Source of the DNA: Kutzneria chonburiensis
GTDB lineage: Bacteria > Actinomycetota > Actinomycetes > Mycobacteriales > Pseudonocardiaceae
Length of the DNA stretch: 64,000 bases
NCBI RefSeq assembly: GCF_028622115.1
Contig: NZ_CP097263.1
Location: 9,869,501 to 9,933,500, forward strand
Direction of reading: 5' to 3'
The position numbers were made by a program, and so were the translations under genes. Of this stretch, positions 1-7,451 are shown in pieces (the first letter of the stretch is position 1; each line of letters starts with the position of its first letter). The notes beneath the pieces were generated by a model. The model saw only the letters and a list, made by a program, of their open reading frames with translations, was not told the DNA's origin and did no database searches.

Positions 1-40
1 CACCACTGAAAGAGTCACGCCTGCGCTCGACCGTCCATGT

Positions 41-658
41 GTGACGATGGCGGCCGTGGCACTGGAGTGCACCTTCACCGAGCTCGACGCCGTGGGGGAG
101 GCGCTGGGCCTCACGCTCCGTCGCTTCCCGTTCACGTTTCCGTATTACGGCAACGGAATCGACCGGACGGCGCTGCGGACGCAGGTCGGCGCCAGCCTCG
201 CCGCGCGAGGCCTGTTGTGTGACAACAGGTTCGCGCCCGAGCTGCGCGACACGCTGACGCTGTTCGCCACCGGCGAGCCGGCGATCGGCCTGTTCGGCAC
301 GGCCGCCGACGCGCAGCTGACCGCGCTCGGCGTGCTCGGCTGCGAGCACGGCCTGGTCGCGACCGCGCATGATGAGGGCATCCGGTTTGTTTTCATGCCG
401 CACGGCGAGGTCGTGCCCACGCTGGTGGCGCTGCTGCCGCCGATGCCCGGCGCGCCCGACGGGGCGCCGCCCGCATCGCGATTGGGCGGCGGCTCGTTCG
501 TCGTGGACGGTCGGCCGATCGGCTGGGTGGATGCCGAGCAGGGCCGCTACCTGGCGATCACCACGCGCGGCAGCGACGGCCGGCCCCGCATCCACTACTC
601 GCCCGGTGATCGGGAAACGGTGGAGTGCCAGCTGCGGGCTGCCATTAGCTTAGGCTAA
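41..658 (+). CDS. EspG-like ESX secretion-associated protein
   Basis: A 205-residue soluble protein with no signal peptide or membrane segment. The pattern is that of the EspG family, cytosolic chaperones that bind PE/PPE or WXG100 substrates of ESX (type VII) secretion: an N-terminal 'FTELDAVGEALGL', a proline-rich 'PFTFPYYGNG' loop, 'SLAARGLL' and a C-terminal 'LVALLPPMPG'. It is somewhat shorter than typical EspG (about 250 residues). GTG at 41 or ATG at 47 may start it; neither has a clear ribosome binding site. Its stop codon lies inside the iron box of the next gene. No ESX core genes are in the window, so the partner is unknown. Family call is from pattern memory. Confidence 0.68.
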   Translation: MTMAAVALECTFTELDAVGEALGLTLRRFPFTFPYYGNGIDRTALRTQVGASLAARGLLCDNRFAPELRDTLTLFATGEPAIGLFGTAADAQLTALGVLGCEHGLVATAHDEGIRFVFMPHGEVVPTLVALLPPMPGAPDGAPPASRLGGGSFVVDGRPIGWVDAEQGRYLAITTRGSDGRPRIHYSPGDRETVECQLRAAISLG

Positions 659-668
659 CCTAAGCTAA
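645..668 (+). promoter_or_regulatory. Iron box (DtxR/IdeR/DmdR-type operator)
   Basis: TTAGCTTAGGCTAACCTAA at 645-663 matches the 19-bp actinobacterial iron-box consensus (TTAGGTTAGGCTAACCTAA) at 18 of 19 positions, and the dyad extends to 668. It overlaps the stop codon of the upstream gene and touches the ATG of the siderophore-interacting protein gene, so iron-loaded DtxR/IdeR would directly block that promoter. Confidence 0.88.
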
Positions 669-1438
669 TGCTGAAGCAGTACAAGCTGGTCACGGTCACG
701 CGCGTGCGCCAGGTCTCGCCGCGCACGCGGCGGCTCACCTTCGGCGGCCCCGAGCTCGCCGACTTCGCGTCCGTCGCGCCGGACCAGCAGGTCAAGCTGT
801 TCTTCGGGCGCAACGGCGAGCCGCGGCCGTGGGTGCCGCAGCCGCCGTCGGACGGCGACGCGATGCGCTGGTACCGCTCGTACCTGGCGATGCCGGAGGA
901 GCGTCGGCCGTGGATGCGGGCCTATTCGGTGCGGGCCCACCGGGCCGAGGCGGCCGAGATCGACATCGACTTCCTGCTGCACGACGTGGACGGCCCGGCG
1001 ACGCGCTGGGCGGCCACCGCCGAGCCTGGCGACGTGGTCGGCCTGCTCGGGCCGTCGGAGAGTCAGCTGGCCCAGCCCGGTCCGTACGACTGGACGCTGT
1101 TCGCCGGTGACCAGAGCGCGCTGCCGGCCATCGCCGCCTCGCTCGCGGCGCTGCCGGCCGGCGCGAAAGCATTGGCGTACATCGATGTTCGTGACTCTGA
1201 CGAGATCCAGGAGCTGACCTGTCCCGGCGACGCCGAGGTGCGTTGGGTCCACAATGGACTGGTAGACGCGGTGCGCGCCGCCGAGTTCCCGCCCGGTCCG
1301 GTGTATGCCTGGCTGGCCGGCGAGGCGTCGCTCGTGCGCGACCTGCGGCGGCACCTGGTCGGCGACCGCGGCGTGCCCAAGAACATGATCGCCTTCAGCG
1401 GCTACTGGCGGGTCGACGCCACCCACGAGGAGCTCTGA
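668..1438 (+). CDS. Siderophore-interacting protein (FAD-dependent ferric-siderophore reductase)
   Basis: A 256-residue cytosolic flavoprotein of the SIP/ViuB family, which reduces ferric siderophores to release iron. Visible features are the N-terminal 'VSPRTRRLTFGG' strand of the FAD-binding barrel, the flavin motif R-x-Y-S-x-R ('RAYSVR', about residue 80), and the C-terminal SIP signature 'YAWLAGEASLVRDLRRHL' and 'ISF/AFSGYWR'-like end. The ATG at 668 directly follows the iron box, leaving no room for a ribosome binding site, so the mRNA is probably leaderless. Expression should be switched on by iron starvation. No siderophore biosynthesis or uptake genes are adjacent. Confidence 0.92.
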   Translation: MLKQYKLVTVTRVRQVSPRTRRLTFGGPELADFASVAPDQQVKLFFGRNGEPRPWVPQPPSDGDAMRWYRSYLAMPEERRPWMRAYSVRAHRAEAAEIDIDFLLHDVDGPATRWAATAEPGDVVGLLGPSESQLAQPGPYDWTLFAGDQSALPAIAASLAALPAGAKALAYIDVRDSDEIQELTCPGDAEVRWVHNGLVDAVRAAEFPPGPVYAWLAGEASLVRDLRRHLVGDRGVPKNMIAFSGYWRVDATHEEL

Positions 1439-1462
1439 ACCTGTCGTACTCCTTCCTCGGTA

Positions 1463-1480
1463 TGTAGTAGGTCTGCTACA
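1463..1480 (+). promoter_or_regulatory. 18-bp imperfect palindrome, probable operator of the ABC exporter operon
   Basis: TGTAGTAG-GT-CTGCTACA has arms matching at 7 of 8 positions. It lies about 30 bp before the start codon of the ABC ATPase gene, where a repressor would block the promoter. The XRE protein encoded at the end of the operon is one candidate regulator; that link is inferred. Confidence 0.5.
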
Positions 1481-1512
1481 TTTCGTCCCAGACGTTGAAC
1501 GGGGAGGGGTTC

Positions 1513-2410
1513 ATGAACGTGCTCGACGTTCGTGACCTGCGGATGCGCTACGGCTCGACCGATGTGCTGACCGGGGTCACGTTCCAGGCCAACCGGGGAG
1601 GTGCTCGCCCTGCTCGGACCGAACGGGGCGGGCAAGACCACGACGATCGAGATCCTGGAGGGGTTCAGGATGCGCTCGGCCGGCGAGGTCAGCGTACTGG
1701 GCGTGGACCCGGCGCGCGGCGATGAGGCGTGGCGCGCCGGGCTGGGCATCGTGCTCCAGTCCTGGCGCGACCACGGCCGCTGGCGGGTGCGGGAGCTGCT
1801 CGCGCACCTGGCCACGTACTACGTGCCGTATCGGACGCCGTGGCCGGTGGACGAGCTGATGGCGCGGGTCGGTCTCACCGCGCACGCCGACCAGCGGGTC
1901 AGCCGGCTCTCCGGCGGGCAGCGGCGTCGGCTGGACGTCGCCGTGGGCATCGTCGGCCGGCCCGGGCTGCTGTTCCTGGACGAGCCGACCGTCGGCTTCG
2001 ATCCCGAGGCCCGGCGCGACTTCCACGACCTGGTGCACCAGCTCGCCGACTTCGAGGACACCACGATCCTGCTCACCACCCATGACCTGGACGAGGCCGA
2101 GAAGCTGGCCGACCGGATCCTGGTGCTGGCCGGCGGGCGGGTGATCGCCGACGGTTCCGCCGACGCCCTGTCCCGGCGGATGAACACCGCCGCCGAGGTG
2201 CGGTGGAGCCGTGGCGGCGAGCGGTTCGTGCATGCCAGCACCGAGGCCACCGACTTCGTGCGGCAGCTTTTCGTCCAGCACGGCGACGAGATCGCCGACC
2301 TGGAGGTGCGGCGGGCCAGCCTCGAGGACACCTACATGGCCCTGGTGCGCGGCGTCGAGTCCGGTTCCACCGCCGACGCCGTGCGTGAGTTCGAGGAGGT
2401 GGCCCGGTGA
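1513..2410 (+). CDS. ABC transporter ATP-binding protein (drug-export type), frameshifted near 1597
   Basis: ATPase of a two-gene ABC-2 exporter. The ATG at 1513 has a strong ribosome binding site (GGGGAGGGG, 1501-1509) and encodes 'VRDLRMRYGS' with the A-loop tyrosine. The frame then shifts in the run CGGGG (1594-1600), and the rest reads from 1601: Walker A 'GPNGAGKTTT', signature 'LSGGQRRRLD', Walker B 'LLFLDEPTVGFD' and H-loop 'TTHD'. Removing one G, or restoring two missing bases, rejoins the two parts. If unrepaired, translation could start at GTG 1601, giving 269 residues that lack the first strands. The stop overlaps the GTG of the permease gene. The frameshift may be a sequencing error. 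Confidence 0.8.
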
Positions 2411-3258
2411 ACCGGCTGTCCGGCGCCGCGCGCAGCGGTTTCTCCCGTGGGCTCATCGAGTTCCGGCACATGTTCACCACGACGCAGGACCTGGTGGCGT
2501 TCCTGCTGCCCACCGTGATCTTCATGGTGGCCATGGCCTTCCTGCGGGCCGTGCCGACCGGGGCCGCCGGGCTGTCCATCGGCACGCTGATGGTGACCAG
2601 CGTGCTCGGTTCCAACGTGTGCTTCAGCGGGCTGCTGACCGTGTCGCAGGCGTTGAGCACCGAGCGTGAGGACGGCACGCTGCTGCGGGCCAAGGCCGTG
2701 CCCAACGGCATGCTGTCCTACCTGATCGGCAAGATCGTGTTCATCAGTGGCGCGACCCTGGTAAGCCTGGTCATCACGCTGACCTACGCGCTGGTGGTGT
2801 TCGACGAGGTGACCGTGCCCGGGCCGCTCGGCTGGCTCAAGCTGGCCGCCGTGCTGGTGTTCGGGCTGTTCGCCACCATGCCGCTGGGCGCGGTGCTCGG
2901 CTCCGTGTTCTCCAGTCCGCGGATGACCGGCTTCATCAGCATGCCGATCATGGGGCTGATGGCCGTGTCCGGCATTCTGTATCCCATCACCATCCTGCCG
3001 GTGTGGGTGCAGTGGATCGCGCAGGCGTTCCCGATGTACTGGCTGGGTCTGGGGATGCGGTCGGCGTTGCTGCCCGACTCCGCGCTGGCCGTCGAGATCG
3101 GACAGTCGTGGCGGGGCTGGGAGACTTTCGGTGTGCTCGGTCTCTGGGCCGTGATCGGCCTGGCCCTGGCGCCCGCCGTGCTCCGGCGGATGGCTCGGCG
3201 CGAGTCCGGCTCCAGCGTGGCCGCGCGGCGGGAGAAGGCGATGCAGCGGATTGGGTGA
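2407..3258 (+). CDS. ABC-2 type transporter permease
   Basis: A 283-residue integral membrane protein with about six hydrophobic segments (for example 'LVAFLLPTVIFMVAMAFL', 'LAAVLVFGLFATMPLGAVLG'). The ABC-2 signature region 'ALSTEREDGTLLRAKAVP' and the conserved 'YPITILPVWVQWIAQAFPMYW' before the last helices fit DrrB-like exporters. The GTG start at 2407 overlaps the stop of the ATPase gene by 4 bp (GTGA), a sign of translational coupling. With the ATPase it would form a small-molecule efflux pump; the substrate is unknown. Confidence 0.92.
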   Translation: MNRLSGAARSGFSRGLIEFRHMFTTTQDLVAFLLPTVIFMVAMAFLRAVPTGAAGLSIGTLMVTSVLGSNVCFSGLLTVSQALSTEREDGTLLRAKAVPNGMLSYLIGKIVFISGATLVSLVITLTYALVVFDEVTVPGPLGWLKLAAVLVFGLFATMPLGAVLGSVFSSPRMTGFISMPIMGLMAVSGILYPITILPVWVQWIAQAFPMYWLGLGMRSALLPDSALAVEIGQSWRGWETFGVLGLWAVIGLALAPAVLRRMARRESGSSVAARREKAMQRIG

Positions 3259-3265
3259 GACACGG

Positions 3266-3505
3266 ATGACCGAGACGGTGCACAACCGCATCGCCATGCT
3301 GCGGGCCGAGCGCGGCATCAGCCGGCGCCAGCTGGCCGATGCGCTCGGCGTGCACTACCAGACCATCGGCTACCTCGAACGCGGCGAGTACAGCGCCAGC
3401 CTCTACCTGGCGCTGCGCATCGCCGAGCACTTCGAGGTCCCGGTGGAGGTCGTCTTCTCCACCAAGCCGTTCCCCCGCATCGGCAGCGAGGACCGGCCGG
3501 CGTAG
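3266..3505 (+). CDS. Small XRE-family (Cro/CI-like) transcriptional regulator
   Basis: A 79-residue protein that is almost entirely one helix-turn-helix domain: 'RIAMLRAERGISRRQLADALGVHYQTIGYLERGEYSASLYLALRIAEHF' (shown here in overlapping parts: recognition helix around 'HYQTIGYLERG'). The ATG at 3266 is 7 bp after the permease stop, so it is the third gene of the exporter operon. This small YozG/XRE class often accompanies ABC-2 exporters as a local regulator. Likely target: the palindrome at 1463-1480 (inference). Confidence 0.87.
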   Translation: MTETVHNRIAMLRAERGISRRQLADALGVHYQTIGYLERGEYSASLYLALRIAEHFEVPVEVVFSTKPFPRIGSEDRPA

Positions 3506-3549
3506 ACCTTCACAAGACCTCCGCAGCTTCTCCACATCTGGCTGGTTCG

Positions 3550-4332
3550 GTGGGAGGTATGGCTTCTTGGCTCACGGGACCGGTCTATGCCCTGTACACC
3601 CATCGCCTGCGCCGGCGGGTCCGGCAGGGGCCGGTGCCGCGGCATATCGGGCTGATCATGGACGGGAACCGGCGGTGGGCTCGGCACAAGGGCATGGTGT
3701 CGCCGAGTGTGGGGCATCGTTACGGAGCGGAGCATGTGGATGACGTGCTGGAGTGGTGCAGGGCAACGGGAATCGAGCATGTGACGGTGTTCGTGTGCTC
3801 GGCGGAGAACCTGCAACGCCGCGGGGACGAAGAGGTCGCCTACCTGATGGGCGTGATCGAGGACGTCGTCACGGAGCGGCTGACGAAGGGCAACGAGCAC
3901 TGGCGGGTGCACATCGCGGGAAGCCTGGATGTGTTGCCGGACAGCACGGCCCACGCGCTGAAGCGGGCGGTGGAACAGACGCGGACACGGGAGAAAGGGC
4001 ACATCACGCTGGCGGTGGGCTATGGGGGACGGCAAGAACTCGTGGAGGCAATGCGGGAACACCTGTACGTCAACGGGGACAAGAGTCCGAGGGACATCGC
4101 GGCGGCGCTGACGATGGACGACATCACGGACCGGCTGTACACGGCGGGCCGGCCGGATCCGGATCTGGTGATCAGGACCAGCGGCGAGCAGCGGATGTCG
4201 AACTTCCTGCTGTGGCAGAGTGCCTACGCGGAACTGTACTTCTGCGAAGCGTACTGGCCGGCCTTCCGGGAAGTGGATTTCCTGCGGGCGCTCAGGAGTT
4301 ACGCACAGCGGCAACGCCGTCACGGCGCCTAG
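3550..4332 (+). CDS. Short-chain cis-prenyltransferase (Z-isoprenyl diphosphate synthase, Rv1086-like)
   Basis: A 260-residue UPP-synthase-fold enzyme that adds isopentenyl diphosphate in cis to an allylic diphosphate. It has the catalytic 'IMDGNRRWAR' (Asp for Mg2+/diphosphate), 'VFVCSAENLQR', 'AVGYGGRQELVEA', and the C-terminal 'DPDLVIRTSGEQRMSNFLLWQSAYAELYF'-type block (conserved residues R, S, E). The N-terminal 'VYALYTHRLRRRV' and overall length match the mycobacterial Rv1086 type, which makes Z,E-farnesyl diphosphate for decaprenyl phosphate, better than long-chain UppS. GTG 3550 or ATG 3559 may be the start. It converges on the M56 gene with a 4-bp overlap at the stops. Confidence 0.88.
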   Translation: MGGMASWLTGPVYALYTHRLRRRVRQGPVPRHIGLIMDGNRRWARHKGMVSPSVGHRYGAEHVDDVLEWCRATGIEHVTVFVCSAENLQRRGDEEVAYLMGVIEDVVTERLTKGNEHWRVHIAGSLDVLPDSTAHALKRAVEQTRTREKGHITLAVGYGGRQELVEAMREHLYVNGDKSPRDIAAALTMDDITDRLYTAGRPDPDLVIRTSGEQRMSNFLLWQSAYAELYFCEAYWPAFREVDFLRALRSYAQRQRRHGA

Positions 4333-5114
4333 AACAGCTGCCAGAGGTCGAGAATCGCCTCGGTGGCCTCGACGAAGACGTAGCCGACGAGGACAACGGT
4401 GAGCAGGGCCAGAATCCGGTACCGGGGCCGGACGGGCGTCAACAGGGCGGCGACGCGCTGCGGTACGGGACCGGCGGAAATGCCCAGCGTGGCAACGGAA
4501 AGCCGGGAGTGGCGGGCGGCGAGGGCGGCGGTGGCGACGGCACGGGCGGTGAGCACACGGTCACCGGTGGTGGCCGCGGCGACCTCGTCGGCCCAACGCT
4601 CCACTGTGTACCGAACGGCGTCCCGAAGCGGCCACAGCAAGGGCTGGGCGGCGCTGGCCAGGTCGACGATGAGCACGAAACGGTGATGCCGCAAGGAAAC
4701 GTGGGCCCGTTCGTGGGCGAGCAGGGCACGTCGCTGGTCGGCGGCCAGGGCCCGGACCATGCCGCGGGAGACGACAACGCCACCGGGCAGGGCATAGGCG
4801 ACGGGCTCGTCGTCGGGCAGAAGGGCAAGCCCGTCAACGGGAATCTGCCAAGCCCGACGCCGGTGCCAACCCGCGGCACCGACCGAGAGGACCGCGGCGA
4901 GGAACAACGTGCCGAGCACGGAGCCGAGCAGCACGGAACCGTTGAGCAGCGAGGAAACGGCGGTCACGGCGAGCGTCACGCTGCTGGCCAGCGCCAGCAG
5001 CGCGCAGATCCCCGCGATCAGCCAGCTGGTCGCCCTCGGCGGCCACGACCGGCAGTGGACCAGGGCCCAGGCCAGCATCGGCGCCAGCAGCGGCACCAGC
5101 GCGCCGTCATCCAT
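4329..5114 (-). CDS. M56-family (BlaR1/MecR1-like) membrane metallopeptidase
   Basis: A 261-residue membrane protein with three hydrophobic segments at the N-terminus, one near residues 230-250, and a cytosolic zinc-protease core with 'LLAHERAHVSLRHH' (HExxH variant HERAH) and a downstream 'ERWADEVAA' that may give the third ligand. BlaR1/MecR1-type proteases cleave the BlaI repressor when a cell-wall signal is sensed. This protein lacks the C-terminal penicillin-binding sensor domain, as is common in actinobacteria. It is the second gene of an operon with the BlaI-type repressor (8-bp overlap). Confidence 0.88.
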   Translation of the reverse strand: MDDGALVPLLAPMLAWALVHCRSWPPRATSWLIAGICALLALASSVTLAVTAVSSLLNGSVLLGSVLGTLFLAAVLSVGAAGWHRRRAWQIPVDGLALLPDDEPVAYALPGGVVVSRGMVRALAADQRRALLAHERAHVSLRHHRFVLIVDLASAAQPLLWPLRDAVRYTVERWADEVAAATTGDRVLTARAVATAALAARHSRLSVATLGISAGPVPQRVAALLTPVRPRYRILALLTVVLVGYVFVEATEAILDLWQLF

Positions 5115-5460
5115 CCGAGTCCGCGAGCAGTTGTCGCAGCAGCACTTCGTCCTCCTGGCTCAGGTCCGTCACGAACCGGGTCAGCACAAGGCGCCGGTCC
5201 GGCTCGGCGTCGAGGAGCTTACGCATCCGACCGGCCGCCCGGCCCGGTTCGTCCTGGACTGGGGAATACGCGTACGCCCGACCTTGCCTCTCCCGTGCAG
5301 CCGCGCCTTTTTCGTGCAGTCGCGACAGAATCGTGACCACGGTGGTGTAGGCGAGGTCACCGCCCAGTTCGGCCTGCACCTGCGCGGGCGTCATCGGACC
5401 GTCGCCCGCCCACAGCGCGGCCAGCACCTCGGACTCGAGTTCGCCGGACCTGCGTCGCAT
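5107..5460 (-). CDS. BlaI/MecI/CopY-family transcriptional repressor
   Basis: A 117-residue winged-helix repressor. The conserved segments are 'ELESEVLAALWAGDGPMTPAQVQAEL', the recognition helix 'LAYTTVVTILSRLHEKGAAARE', and the dimerisation tail ending 'DEVLLRQLLADSDG'. Members repress their own operon and are inactivated by the partner M56 protease. The ATG at 5460 has no ribosome binding site; a -10-like TAGATT ends 7 bp upstream, which suggests a leaderless mRNA. Confidence 0.9.
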   Translation of the reverse strand: MRRRSGELESEVLAALWAGDGPMTPAQVQAELGGDLAYTTVVTILSRLHEKGAAARERQGRAYAYSPVQDEPGRAAGRMRKLLDAEPDRRLVLTRFVTDLSQEDEVLLRQLLADSDG

Positions 5461-5466
5461 CCGGAC

Positions 5467-5482
5467 AATCTACGACCGGTCG
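5467..5482 (-). promoter_or_regulatory. Leaderless promoter of the BlaI/M56 operon
   Basis: On the minus strand the -10-like TAGATT (5472-5467) lies 6 bases before the ATG of the BlaI gene. Immediately upstream is the perfect 10-bp palindrome CGACCGGTCG (5473-5482), placed where an autorepressor would act. The operator role is inferred. Confidence 0.4.
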
Positions 5483-5529
5483 CGAGTCGGCACCTAGCAG
5501 TTGCCGCCATCCGGGCAGGGATTCGACGG

Positions 5530-5961
5530 TCAGGCCGACAGGGCCCGCACCAACGGGGCGAACTCGGGATTGCCGGCGGCCTCGCCCAGCGCCTTCTCCA
5601 GTTCGGTGTCGTTGACCGGCCGGGCCGCCTCGAGCAGGGCGAACCCGTCCTCGGTGACCTCGGTGTAGATGCCGCGCCGGTCGGTGGGGCACAGGTACCG
5701 GCGCAGCAGCCCGCGGTCCTCCAGCCGGTTGACCAGCCGGGTGGTCGCCGACTGGCTGAGCACCACGGCGTCGGCCAGCTGATTCATCCGCAGGTGGTGC
5801 TCGACCTGGCTGGACAGCGTCAACAGCACGCCGTACTCCCGGACGGACAGCTGGTGGGAGGCCTGCAGGGCCCGTTCCAGGCGGTCCTCGATGCGGTTGT
5901 GCAGGGCCGCCAGCGTGCACCAGCCCTGCGCGCGCCGGACGTCCTCGTCGGCCAGTGTCAC
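5530..5961 (-). CDS. MarR-family transcriptional regulator
   Basis: A 143-residue winged-helix protein: 'LSVREYGVLLTLSSQVEHHLRMNQLADAVVLSQSATTRLVNRLEDRGLLRR' region (helix-turn-helix about residues 55-90) and the wing 'CPTDRRGIYTEVTEDG'. MarR proteins are dimeric repressors relieved by small aromatic or drug-like ligands. It is divergent from an MFS efflux gene 109 bp away, the usual arrangement for a repressor of that pump and of itself. Confidence 0.92.
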   Translation of the reverse strand: MTLADEDVRRAQGWCTLAALHNRIEDRLERALQASHQLSVREYGVLLTLSSQVEHHLRMNQLADAVVLSQSATTRLVNRLEDRGLLRRYLCPTDRRGIYTEVTEDGFALLEAARPVNDTELEKALGEAAGNPEFAPLVRALSA

Positions 5962-5994
5962 GGCTCACTCCTCGTCGGCTTGCCCCAGCAATCC

Positions 5995-6030
5995 TTGCGT
6001 GCAACATTATCAAGCGTCTGCAACTATTGC
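5995..6030 (+). promoter_or_regulatory. Probable MarR operators between marR-like and MFS genes
   Basis: The divergent region carries TTGC-GT-GCAA (5995-6004) and GCAA-CTA-TTGC (6020-6030), two short dyads made of the same GCAA/TTGC half-sites about 25 bp apart. Such paired sites fit binding of the adjacent MarR dimer to control both genes. Confidence 0.5.
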
Positions 6031-6070
6031 GGAAGCTTGCTACTGACGAGTCTACTGCGGAAGGAACGCC

Positions 6071-7300
6071 ATGCCTCTGGCCCTGCTCGCCCTGGCGGTG
6101 AGCGCGTTCGGCATCGGGACGACCGAGTTCGTCATCATGGGCCTGCTGCCCGAGGTTGCCGGCGACCTGCACGTCACGATCCCGACGGCCGGCCTGCTGA
6201 TCTCCGGCTATGCGCTGGGCGTGGTCATCGGCGGCCCGCTGCTCACGGTGGCCGGCAACCGGCTGCCCCGCAAGAACCTGCTGCTCGGGCTGATGGCGTT
6301 GTTCATCGTCGGCAACCTGATCTCGGCCGTGTCCCACAGCTACGCCCTGCTGCTGACCGGCCGCGTGGTCGCGGCGCTGGCCCACGGGGCGTTCTTCGGC
6401 GTCGGCTCGGTGGTCGCGGCCAGCCTGGTCCCGGCGGCCAGGCAGGCCAGCGCCATCGCGCTGATGTTCACCGGCCTGACCGTGGCCAACGTGCTTGGCG
6501 TACCCGGCGGCACCGCCCTGGGCCAGGCCTTCGGCTGGCGCTCGACGTTCTGGGCGGTGACCGCGCTCGGCGTCATCGGCCTGCTTGGCGTCGCCTTCCT
6601 GGTCCCGAAGCAGCCGCTCGAACCCGGTCCCGGGCTGCGCGGTGAACTGGCCGTGCTGAAGCGGCCGCAGGTGCTGCTCGCGCTGGCCATGACCGCGCTC
6701 GGCTTCGGCGCTGTGTTCGCCGCGTTCACCTACATCGCGCCGATGATGACCGAGGTCGCGGGTTTCTCCAGCGGCTCGGTCACGTGGCTGCTGGTGCTGT
6801 TCGGCGTCGGGCTCGTGGTTGGCAACCTGATCGGCGGCAAGGCGGCGGACCGCAGGCTGATGCCCAGCTTGTACGTCATCCTCGCCGCCCTGGCCGCGAT
6901 CCTGCTGGTGTTCGTGTACACCGCCCACGCCCCGATCCCGGCCGCGATCACGTTGTTCCTGTTCGGCACGATCGGCTTCGCCACGGTCCCGGGCTTCCAG
7001 ACCCGCGTGATGCAGCAGGCCGACGGCGCGCCCGCGTTAGCGTCCACGGCGAACATCGCCGCGTTCAACCTTGGGAACGCGTTCGGTGCCTGGCTGGGCG
7101 GCCTGGCCATCGACGCGGGCCTGGGGTATACGTCACCGAGCTGGATCGGAGCCGCGCTCGCGTTCGTGGGTCTCGTCGTCGCCGCATTGTCGGGTCTGCT
7201 GGAGCGCCGTCAGCAGACGTGGCCGCCATCGACTTCCAACGGGACCACGGAGCCCGCCGCGGCCGGCGTGACATGCAGCGTGAGCAGCCCGTCGGCGTAG
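6071..7300 (+). CDS. MFS efflux transporter (Cmx/CmlR-like, DHA1 family)
   Basis: A 409-residue membrane protein with 12 predicted helices. The start 'LALLALAVSAFGIGTTEFVIMGLLPEVAGDL' (seen as 'IGTTEFVIMGLLP') is the hallmark of the chloramphenicol/arabinose-type efflux branch, followed by the loop motif 'GNRLPRKNLLLG' and motif C-like 'VPGGTALGQAFGWRSTF'. A proton-coupled drug exporter is likely; the substrate cannot be told. AAGGAA at 6061-6066 is the ribosome binding site. Part of its 3' end is duplicated at 9102-9220. Its last residues (after 'LLERRQ') look non-conserved. Confidence 0.92.
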   Translation: MPLALLALAVSAFGIGTTEFVIMGLLPEVAGDLHVTIPTAGLLISGYALGVVIGGPLLTVAGNRLPRKNLLLGLMALFIVGNLISAVSHSYALLLTGRVVAALAHGAFFGVGSVVAASLVPAARQASAIALMFTGLTVANVLGVPGGTALGQAFGWRSTFWAVTALGVIGLLGVAFLVPKQPLEPGPGLRGELAVLKRPQVLLALAMTALGFGAVFAAFTYIAPMMTEVAGFSSGSVTWLLVLFGVGLVVGNLIGGKAADRRLMPSLYVILAALAAILLVFVYTAHAPIPAAITLFLFGTIGFATVPGFQTRVMQQADGAPALASTANIAAFNLGNAFGAWLGGLAIDAGLGYTSPSWIGAALAFVGLVVAALSGLLERRQQTWPPSTSNGTTEPAAAGVTCSVSSPSA

Positions 7301-7451
7301 ATCGGATTTCAGGGTCCACGACTATCCCGCCGCCTGGCCGATCCGCCTCGAATGCCGCGTAAACCGTCATGCCCCATAGCTCCGAGCGTGCCCCTATTCG
7401 CCACGTCAGGGGGTGTGTTGGCACCGTAAGTGCTTAGCGACTGCTGGCCAC

